Of a stretch of 5,366 nucleotides of DNA, positions 1 to 4,678 are shown piece after piece; the first letter of the stretch is position 1, and each line of letters begins with the position of its first letter. The notes under the pieces were generated by a model. It did no database searches, was not told the origin of the DNA, and saw only the letters and a program-made list of their open reading frames with translations. The stretch lies in NCBI GenBank assembly GCA_947643685.1, contig CANRXD010000145.1:1-5366 (forward strand), read 5' to 3'. Source of the stretch: an uncultured Clostridium sp. (GTDB taxonomy: Bacteria > Bacillota > Clostridia > Lachnospirales > Lachnospiraceae). Both the position numbers and the translations under genes were made by a program.

Positions 1-550
1 CCTGAAGGCCGGTTTTCGTATTATCTGTCCATTTCCAGGTGATTTCATCCTGCTGATACAACCTGATATTTTCTTCAAAGAAAGCAAATTTTTTGTTATC
101 AACAGATTTCAACAGAACGAACACCCTTTTGTCGTTTACATCCTGGAAAACAGCGTCTTGCTCAACTTTTATTCTCCAGTGCTTGAGCAGTGCAGCGCCA
201 AGAATTTGAGGGTCTGAATGAATATCAAGTTGTTCAAAGCCAAGGGATGTTGCCTTTTTGAAAATATCGGCACGCTGAATTACTAACTCGAATTCAGATT
301 CTGTTCCGGCCTGAAATGCCCACTTCAGACTTTTTACAGAATATCCGATTTTTCTTTTTGTGTCCACAACATCATAAAGGCGTTTAGAACGAATGTTTAC
401 AAAAGGGTCGATGCCGTTAATTTCTTTTGCGTATTCTAAAAGCGCTTCAACGATGTAATCTTCAATATCATCGATAAAAGGAATGGCAATGGCCACTCTG
501 AGTCCTTTTTCCATTCGTTTCAGTTGTGGTTTCGTTAAAAAATATTGCAC
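1..550 (-). CDS. Probable type II restriction endonuclease, N-terminal part (runs off the left edge)
   Basis: A minus-strand frame stays open for 183 codons from a GTG at 550 to the window edge, so the C-terminus is missing. GGAGG at 558-562 lies 7 bases before the GTG, and the GTG shares one base with the TAG stop of the controller gene, which indicates translational coupling. I do not recognise the exact family. The call rests mainly on context: a C-protein-like gene directly upstream is the classic partner of a type II endonuclease. The protein is compatible: cytoplasmic, with no signal or membrane segment. It has a possible PD-(D/E)XK-type core, with Asp60/Asp63 in RLYDVVD, then IGYSVKSLKW (Ser71-Val72-Lys73), then Glu84/86/88. 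Ser in place of the usual acidic residue before Lys is known in Cfr10I-type enzymes (SVK). An in-frame ATG at codon 13 is an alternative start. It could instead be another nuclease or a defence protein of unknown type. Base composition is AT-richer than the folC-sigF genes, which suggests transfer. Confidence 0.6.
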   Translation of the reverse strand, partial: MQYFLTKPQLKRMEKGLRVAIAIPFIDDIEDYIVEALLEYAKEINGIDPFVNIRSKRLYDVVDTKRKIGYSVKSLKWAFQAGTESEFELVIQRADIFKKATSLGFEQLDIHSDPQILGAALLKHWRIKVEQDAVFQDVNDKRVFVLLKSVDNKKFAFFEENIRLYQQDEITWKWTDNTKTGLQ

Positions 551-762
551 TATTTATCCTCCAAAAATAATTTATATGTTTCAATTTCAAGGGCATCCGC
601 AATTCGCTGGATGTTTTCTAAAGAAATACTCCTGCGATAACATTCGATGGCACTAATATAAGTGCGATGCATACCACATTTATCGGCAAAGGCTTCCTGA
701 GACAATCTCATAGAAGTGCGATATTTTCTCAAATTGTTGCCAAAGACTTTTACAATATCCAT
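550..762 (-). CDS. XRE-family HTH regulator, controller (C) protein of a restriction-modification system
   Basis: The product is a 70-residue, single-domain DNA-binding protein. The helix-turn-helix runs from about Gln22 to Glu40. Its recognition segment M-H-R-T-Y-I-S-A-I-E is followed by SISLENIQRIADALEI, and both are close to C proteins such as C.AhdI and C.PvuII. In that family the dimer binds C-boxes in front of its own gene, first activating and later repressing C and R transcription. This delays nuclease synthesis until methylation has protected the host. Here the matching operator repeats and promoter lie directly upstream, and the candidate nuclease follows with a 1-base overlap. I start the gene at ATG 762, because AGGAGG at 772-777 sits 9 bases in front of it. 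The longer frame from TTG 780 would place that ribosome binding site inside the gene. A generic XRE repressor is the alternative. The C-protein role is inferred from motif, size, operator and neighbour together. Confidence 0.82.
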   Translation of the reverse strand: MDIVKVFGNNLRKYRTSMRLSQEAFADKCGMHRTYISAIECYRRSISLENIQRIADALEIETYKLFLEDK

Positions 763-771
763 AGTTGCAAT

Positions 772-777
772 CCTCCT
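772..777 (-). promoter_or_regulatory. Ribosome binding site of the controller gene (decides the start)
   Basis: On the minus strand this reads AGGAGG, 9 bases before ATG 762. It overlaps the in-frame TTG at 780, which shows that the TTG is not the start codon. Confidence 0.8.
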
Positions 778-783
778 CAATTT

Positions 784-828
784 ATATTATAATGAGTCTG
801 AATACTATAAGTCTACACACAATGAGTA
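784..828 (-). promoter_or_regulatory. Putative C-box operator: three heptamers at 15-bp spacing
   Basis: On the minus strand TACTCAT (822-828), GACTTAT (807-813) and GACTCAT (792-798) recur exactly every 15 bp. The middle copy extends to the partial dyad GACT-TAT-AGTA, and GACT recurs 15 bp later. This matches the known C-box plan GACT-N3-AGTC-N4-GACT-N3-AGTC, whose period is also 15. The usual plan has two dyads; the outermost third half-site is extra. The repeats overlap the operon's -35 and spacer, consistent with autoregulation by the gene product next to it. Confidence 0.6.
786..815 (-). promoter_or_regulatory. Promoter of the controller/nuclease operon
   Basis: On the minus strand a perfect -10 hexamer TATAAT (786-791) follows a partial -35 TAGACT (810-815) at 18 bp. 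The expected transcription start is near 779, leaving a leader of under 20 bases that still carries the ribosome binding site. The weak -35 lies inside the middle operator repeat and the right repeat fills the spacer. This is the arrangement expected when a C protein helps polymerase from a distal site and blocks it from a proximal one. The promoter is seen in the sequence; its regulation is inferred. Confidence 0.65.
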
Positions 829-985
829 TCGAATGGGTAACAGTTCATAGGGCGGATACCCGACGTTTCTTGTCCGTTATACGCTGCAAGAGGACGCAAG
901 GCTGAACTGCTACATCGAATGTGAATGCCCACTGTGAACAGTAACAATGACGTCAGAGGTGTCGAAACCGGACGATGGGTTTTAC
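829..985. other. Intergenic stretch without a convincing gene
   Basis: This lies between the divergent controller operon and the folC promoter. What can be seen: inverted repeat CAGTTCA (841-847) / TGAACTG (903-909), extendable by GTA/TAC across one mismatch; GGGTA (835-839) / TACCC (857-861); a short palindrome ACTGT-ga-ACAGT (931-942); and the palindrome TGACGTCA (948-955). A plus-strand frame is open from 851 to the stop ending at 928. It encodes about 25 residues ending in C-Y-I-E-C-E-C-P-L and is preceded by an in-frame TAG at 848. It may be the tail of a lost gene, but I do not recognise it. Heptamer TGTCGAA at 960-966 equals the Spo0A-box core. None of these is strong alone. Confidence 0.4.
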
Positions 986-1014
986 TTGCATACTGCGGCG
1001 AAAACAGGTATGAT
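986..1014 (+). promoter_or_regulatory. Sigma-A-type promoter of the folC operon
   Basis: TTGCAT (986-991) and TATGAT (1009-1014) are separated by exactly 17 bp, and each matches the consensus hexamers at four or five positions. Transcription would start near 1021. The leader would then be about 17 bases and carry GGAGG (1023-1027) before the folC ATG. No other good hexamer pair was seen between 829 and 1037. Confidence 0.65.
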
Positions 1015-1037
1015 GGAGAAATGGAGGACATGTTCCG

Positions 1038-2354
1038 ATGAAAGGGCGAGAGGAAAAGACGGCGGAGGAATATCTGGATAAGATTCCGTCCTTTGCCAGG
1101 GAAAAAAGTGATTTAAGGACGGTTCGGGAATTTCTTGGACTTCTGGGAAATCCCGACAGAGCAATGAAAATCATCCATGTGGCGGGAACCAACGGAAAAG
1201 GTTCTGTCTGCGCGTTCCTTACTTCTATATTGAGGGAAGCCAAAGTCCCTGTGGGAACTTTTACCTCCCCCCATCTGACAGATATAAAGGAACGGTTTTC
1301 CATAAATGGCAGGATGATTTCCGAAGAGGACTTTGTATCCGCCTTTGAGACTGTTAAGGAGGCCGTTCGTTTCTGGATGCAAAAGGGCGGACTTCATCCT
1401 ACATATTTTGAGTTTTTGTTTTACATGGGACTTTGCCTGTTTAAAAAGGCAGGGACAGAGGTCCTTATTCTTGAGACAGGGATGGGCGGTCTTAAGGATG
1501 TTACCAATGTGATCGAGCATCCCCTTGTCTCGGTGATTACATCCATAAGTGTGGAACACACTGCATTTTTAGGGAATACAATCCCGGAGATAGCGGCCCA
1601 TAAGGCAGGGATCATAAAGCGGGGCTGTCCGGTGGTTTATGATTCCTCTGTAAAGGACGCTGAGAAGGTGATTGTGAATACGGCCCGGGAAAAGGAAAGT
1701 TCATGGTTCCCGGTGGGAAACATTCCGTTTTTTTATGAAAACGAGGGACTTTTGGCAAAACTGGAATATCTGGGGAGCATCACAGAATTTCGGGTACCGT
1801 TTCCGGCTCCTTACCAGGCGGAAAACGCGGCTCTTGCCGTAAAGGCTGCCGAGGTTTCCGGGTTTGGGATTGACCGGAAGATAGTGGAAGAGGGGCTTAA
1901 AAGGACGGTCTGGCCGGCAAGAATGGAGCGGATTCTTCCTGGAATTTACCTGGATGGAGCTCATAATGAGGACGGAATCCGGGCGTTTCTGACGGCAGCC
2001 TGTCTTTTGAAAAAAGAGAGGAAGCCGGATAAAACATGGATTTTGTTTTCGGTATCTTCAGATAAAGAGTATGAACGGATGTTAAAGGAAATCGGAGAGC
2101 GGCTTAAGCCGGATATCTGCCTCTTGTCAGGAATGGAATCCGGCCGGGCTCTTCTGGCGGATACGCTTTTTACGACGGCCAGTAAAGTGATGGGGGCCGG
2201 CGCAAAAATCTGTTGTTTTGATACCGTGGACGGGGCTTTGGAGCGGGTGCTTTCTGCAAAAGGTTCCAATGACCTGGTATTTATTACGGGTTCCCTGTAT
2301 CTGGCCGGAGAAGTGAAAGAGAAGATACAGCCGTTTATGGAGGAAAATACATGA
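1038..2354 (+). CDS. folC: Folylpolyglutamate synthase / dihydrofolate synthase (FolC)
   Basis: This 438-residue cytoplasmic Mur-ligase-family enzyme uses ATP to add glutamate to folates, and in many bacteria also to dihydropteroate. The P-loop HVAGTNGKGS ends at Ser56. It is followed by TSPHL (76-80) and ERFSINGR (85-92). Glu146 and His174 fit the Mg-binding positions of E. coli FolC, and Lys189 in HKAGIIK fits the carbamylated lysine. WPARME and LDGAHN (305-310) mark the C-terminal domain. Length is normal. The motif usually written GGRLDATN reads GGLKDVTN here, and the usual (G/S)-L-D-H-T-D reads S-V-E-H-T-A, so the enzyme is somewhat divergent. GGAGG at 1023-1027 lies 10 bases before the ATG. 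The stop overlaps the next gene's start as ATGA. Identity is firm. Whether it has both synthase activities cannot be told from the sequence. Confidence 0.95.
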   Translation: MKGREEKTAEEYLDKIPSFAREKSDLRTVREFLGLLGNPDRAMKIIHVAGTNGKGSVCAFLTSILREAKVPVGTFTSPHLTDIKERFSINGRMISEEDFVSAFETVKEAVRFWMQKGGLHPTYFEFLFYMGLCLFKKAGTEVLILETGMGGLKDVTNVIEHPLVSVITSISVEHTAFLGNTIPEIAAHKAGIIKRGCPVVYDSSVKDAEKVIVNTAREKESSWFPVGNIPFFYENEGLLAKLEYLGSITEFRVPFPAPYQAENAALAVKAAEVSGFGIDRKIVEEGLKRTVWPARMERILPGIYLDGAHNEDGIRAFLTAACLLKKERKPDKTWILFSVSSDKEYERMLKEIGERLKPDICLLSGMESGRALLADTLFTTASKVMGAGAKICCFDTVDGALERVLSAKGSNDLVFITGSLYLAGEVKEKIQPFMEENT

Positions 2355-2491
2355 TTGATTTTGAGGAAGAAATTGAGCGTTTCCGGCCCAGCCTTGAAGT
2401 GGAGGCAGTCAGTGACGCCATTGTAAAAAGCGATTTGACAGATATGGCGGATATCATGATGGAAATCATGAAGGAGATAAAGGAAAAATAA
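2351..2491 (+). CDS. Small acidic protein of unknown function (46 aa)
   Basis: I do not recognise a family. The frame starts at ATG 2351, overlapping the folC stop (ATGA), with GGAGG at 2339-2343 exactly 7 bases upstream. It stops three bases before the next gene, so it fills the gap between its neighbours. This tight packing with a good ribosome binding site is the main evidence that it is real. The product has 14 acidic against 6 basic residues. It opens MIDFEEEIERFRPSLEVEAV and ends in a methionine-rich, probably helical stretch (ADIMMEIMKEIKEK). It has no membrane segment or cysteine. Translational coupling to folC is likely. A role as a small partner of the following TPR protein is only a guess from position. 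Confidence 0.75.
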   Translation: MIDFEEEIERFRPSLEVEAVSDAIVKSDLTDMADIMMEIMKEIKEK

Positions 2492-2494
2492 TAT

Positions 2495-3799
2495 ATGGAC
2501 TATTTGCAGAAAATCCAGTATGCGGCCAACGGATATTATAACCGCGGTCTGGAAATGGCCAGAGAAAGGGATCTTTCCGGGGCGGCAGAGTATCTGAAGC
2601 GGGCGCTTCAATTTAACAAATACCATACCAATGCCAGGAATCTCCTTGGTCTGATTTTTTATGAGATGGGGGAAACCTCCGATGCCCTGATTCAGTGGGT
2701 TATCAGCATCAATCTCCAGCCGGAGGACAATCTGGCGGACCATTATCTGGACGAAGTACAGAGGAAGCCCGGACAGCTTGAAATTGCCAGTCAGACTATA
2801 AAAAAATATAATCAGGCTTTGGTTCATGCAAAGAGCGGCAGCGATGATCTGGCGGTCCTCCAGCTAAAACGGATTGTGGAGGAAAAGCCTAATTTTGTCA
2901 AGGCCCATCTTCTTCTGGCGGTTTTGTATATGGAGCATGAAGACTTTACCAAAGCGGGAAAATCTTTATATAAGGTGCTTCAGATCGACCGTAATAACCA
3001 GAAGGCCGTCCGGTATATGGAGTATGTGAAATCCAGGACAGGAAAGGCCGATGTGGAAAAGCGGAAGATGAAGAATGCTTTTTCTCACAGGGAGATGCAG
3101 GATGATGATGTGATTCTGCCGCCCACATATAAAGAGAATACCGGATGGCAGTCCATCATTAACATCGCCATCGGACTGGCCCTCGGTGTGATTATGGTGT
3201 ATTTCATGATCATGCCGGCCCGGGAGAGGTCTTTAAATTATGAGCACAACCAGGAAATGCGCTCCTATGCCGACAAGCTGAATCTGGCAAATCAGGAGGC
3301 CGATAAGCTTCGGGCGGAGGCCAGGCAGTATGAGGAGGAAAAGGCCAGGGCCGAGGAGGATCTTAATAACCTGATCGGCGATTCTGGCAGTACACTGGTG
3401 CAGTACCAGACCCTGGTGGAGATCCTTAATGCTTACCGGAAAGGAGACTTTCAGGCGGCAGTGCTGCTCTATATCGAGATGGACCAGTCAAAAATTTCAG
3501 ATGAAAATATGGTCAGTGTGCTTGCGGAAATCAAGGCGGATATGGATGTCAACGCCCCGGCGGTTTTGGAGAGCCTGGGGAACACCAGCATGACAGCAGG
3601 AGATTACGACACGGCATTGCATTATTTTGAAAAATACATGGAGATTAATGACAGAAATCCCCAGATCATCTACCAGATGGCTATGTGTTATAAGGCCAGG
3701 GGGGATGAGGAGACAGCCGATCAGCTGTTCGGTCAGGTAATTATGAACTTTTCTGATTCGGAGCTTGCAGAGCGGGCGAAGGCAGAGCGGGGATATTAA
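2495..3799 (+). CDS. Membrane-anchored tetratricopeptide-repeat (TPR) protein
   Basis: This 434-residue protein has three parts. Residues about 5-180 hold TPR-like helix pairs (GLEMARERDLSGAAEYLKRAL, then a second set near 118-165 ending in A-G-K-S-L-Y-K-V-L-Q). Residues about 219-240 form one hydrophobic membrane helix. Residues about 250-295 are a charged coiled coil rich in Glu, Ala and Arg, followed by more TPR-like repeats (about 303-330 and 357-415, with GDYDTALHYFEKYMEINDRNP). There is no N-terminal signal peptide, so the N-terminal TPR block is probably cytoplasmic and the C-terminal one outside. TPR proteins are usually scaffolds; no enzyme motif is visible. The start at 2495 is three bases after the small-protein stop, with AAAGG at 2480-2484 upstream. 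It is last in the folC operon, just before a terminator. A role in sporulation or envelope assembly is possible from position but not shown. Confidence 0.85.
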   Translation: MDYLQKIQYAANGYYNRGLEMARERDLSGAAEYLKRALQFNKYHTNARNLLGLIFYEMGETSDALIQWVISINLQPEDNLADHYLDEVQRKPGQLEIASQTIKKYNQALVHAKSGSDDLAVLQLKRIVEEKPNFVKAHLLLAVLYMEHEDFTKAGKSLYKVLQIDRNNQKAVRYMEYVKSRTGKADVEKRKMKNAFSHREMQDDDVILPPTYKENTGWQSIINIAIGLALGVIMVYFMIMPARERSLNYEHNQEMRSYADKLNLANQEADKLRAEARQYEEEKARAEEDLNNLIGDSGSTLVQYQTLVEILNAYRKGDFQAAVLLYIEMDQSKISDENMVSVLAEIKADMDVNAPAVLESLGNTSMTAGDYDTALHYFEKYMEINDRNPQIIYQMAMCYKARGDEETADQLFGQVIMNFSDSELAERAKAERGY

Positions 3800-3811
3800 G
3801 TCAGGCGTTTT

Positions 3812-3854
3812 AAGAGACTTTACAGAAGAAAAACTGTAAGGTCTCTTTTTCTTT
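3812..3854 (+). terminator. Rho-independent terminator of the folC operon
   Basis: A 13-bp stem pairs AGAGACTTTACAG (3813-3825) with CTGTAAGGTCTCT (3834-3846) through a single G-U pair. The loop is eight purines (AAGAAAAA), and TTTT-C-TTT follows. An extra A-T pair (3812/3847) can extend the stem. It starts 13 bases after the TPR stop and insulates spoIIA from folC transcription. Confidence 0.93.
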
Positions 3855-3856
3855 GG

Positions 3857-3879
3857 AGGAGTTTTTTAAAATCACAAAT
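3857..3879 (+). promoter_or_regulatory. Candidate sigma-H promoter of the spoIIA operon (weak)
   Basis: In B. subtilis spoIIA is transcribed by sigma-H RNA polymerase with Spo0A. Here AGGAGTT (3857-3863) resembles the sigma-H -35 AGGAWWW, and AAAT (3876-3879) is the nearest match to the -10 GAAT. The 12-base gap is about two bases shorter than in spoVG. The only free space for a promoter is between the terminator and the spoIIAA ribosome binding site. No clear Spo0A box was seen in this gap. Confidence 0.3.
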
Positions 3880-3886
3880 TAAAGTT

Positions 3887-3892
3887 GAGGAG
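3887..3892 (+). promoter_or_regulatory. Ribosome binding site of spoIIAA (decides the start)
   Basis: GAGGAG lies 7 bases before ATG 3900. An in-frame TTG at 3885 overlaps it and so cannot be the start. Confidence 0.8.
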
Positions 3893-3899
3893 AAATCAA

Positions 3900-4238
3900 A
3901 TGAAACCATCGTTTATTTATGAAGCAAAGGAGCAGACTTTGATCATTCACCTGCCCGAAGAGCTTGACCATCATAACTGCAGGAATCTGAAATATGAAAC
4001 AGATCTTCTCATGGCAGAAAACTATATCAACCGGATTGTGTTCGATTTTTCAGAGACCAGGTTCATGGACAGCTCAGGGATCGGGATTCTCTTAAACCGT
4101 TATAAACAGATGAAGGCCGGAGGCGGAAGTGCCGGATTTTACGGGGCCGGTCCGCAGGTGATGCGGGTGCTGAAAATTGCGGGAATTCCGGCACTTTTAA
4201 GCCGGTATGATTCTAAAGAAGCGGCGTTAAGTGAGTAA
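3900..4238 (+). CDS. spoIIAA: Anti-sigma-F factor antagonist SpoIIAA
   Basis: This is a 112-residue STAS-domain anti-anti-sigma factor. In the forespore, unphosphorylated SpoIIAA binds SpoIIAB and frees sigma-F; SpoIIAB phosphorylates it to switch it off, and the phosphatase SpoIIE reactivates it. The key motif FMDSSGIGILLNRYK is present. Ser58, next to Asp57, falls on the same number as the phosphorylated Ser58 of the B. subtilis protein. ELDHH near residues 21-25 is also typical. Length is close to the family norm of about 117. I start at ATG 3900, where spacing to GAGGAG is right, rather than at TTG 3885. It is the first gene of the spoIIA operon, and its stop is 9 bases from spoIIAB. Confidence 0.95.
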   Translation: MKPSFIYEAKEQTLIIHLPEELDHHNCRNLKYETDLLMAENYINRIVFDFSETRFMDSSGIGILLNRYKQMKAGGGSAGFYGAGPQVMRVLKIAGIPALLSRYDSKEAALSE

Positions 4239-4247
4239 GGGGGAAAA

Positions 4248-4673
4248 ATGATGAAAAAAAGACAGGTCATGACCATGAAAATTGACAGCCTTTCAGAAAA
4301 TGAAGAATTTGCCAGGGTGGTGGTGGCAGTGTTTGCCAGCCGCTTAAACCCTACCTTAGAGGAGATTGATGACATAAAAACAGCAGTTTCTGAGGCAGTG
4401 ACAAACGCTGTCATCCACGGTTATCAGAACGGGGAGGGCACCATTTATCTGGAGGTGGCTGCGGAGGAGAATGTGCTGACGGTGACGGTGCAGGATGACG
4501 GCGTGGGAATTGCCGATGTTGAAAAGGCTATGGAGCCGATGTTTACTACCGCTGAGGGGGAACGGTCCGGCATGGGCTTTTCCTTCATGGAAGCCTTTAT
4601 GGATCAGGTGGAGGTGGTTTCCGCTCCCAATAAAGGGACTTCGGTGACTATGAGAAAGAAAATTGGCAGGTGA
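4248..4673 (+). CDS. spoIIAB: Anti-sigma-F factor and serine kinase SpoIIAB
   Basis: This 141-residue GHKL-type ATPase holds sigma-F inactive before septation and phosphorylates SpoIIAA on serine. The N-box reads SEAVTNAVIHGY (Glu49 as general base, Asn53 as Mg ligand, matching Glu46 and Asn50 of B. subtilis). The G1 box is DDGVGIAD (83-90). A T-T-x-x-x-E-R-S-G-M-G-F lid and G2 box (100-111) follow. The N-terminal LSENEEFARV block is typical. The start is uncertain: ATG 4248 is only 4 bases from GGGGG (4239-4243), while the adjacent ATG 4251 is 7 bases away and may be used. Length agrees with the 146-residue B. subtilis protein. The stop lies 5 bases before the sigF ATG. Confidence 0.96.
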   Translation: MMKKRQVMTMKIDSLSENEEFARVVVAVFASRLNPTLEEIDDIKTAVSEAVTNAVIHGYQNGEGTIYLEVAAEENVLTVTVQDDGVGIADVEKAMEPMFTTAEGERSGMGFSFMEAFMDQVEVVSAPNKGTSVTMRKKIGR

Positions 4674-4678
4674 CGCAC

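Noticed and set aside
763..780. TTG 780 as start of the controller gene
   Set aside because: The TTG overlaps the AGGAGG ribosome binding site at 772-777 that serves ATG 762.
829..985. T-box, riboswitch or tRNA in the gap before folC
   Set aside because: No T-box AGGGTGGTACC-like motif, no cloverleaf with CCA end, and no terminator/antiterminator pair was found; only small isolated hairpins are present.
813..1031. Minus-strand frame of 72 codons across the intergenic region
   Set aside because: It crosses the folC promoter and ends in the controller operator repeats, with no known motif.
1113..1559. Minus-strand frame of 148 codons inside folC
   Set aside because: It lies wholly antisense to conserved FolC motifs, so it is a by-product of folC codon use.
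1961..2827. Long open minus-strand frame (288 codons) opposite the end of folC, the small ORF and the start of the TPR gene
   Set aside because: It spans three well-supported plus-strand genes, has no recognisable domain, and its composition is that of an antisense shadow.
3885..3899. TTG 3885 as start of spoIIAA
   Set aside because: It lies inside the GAGGAG ribosome binding site of ATG 3900, and the shorter protein matches SpoIIAA length and numbering.
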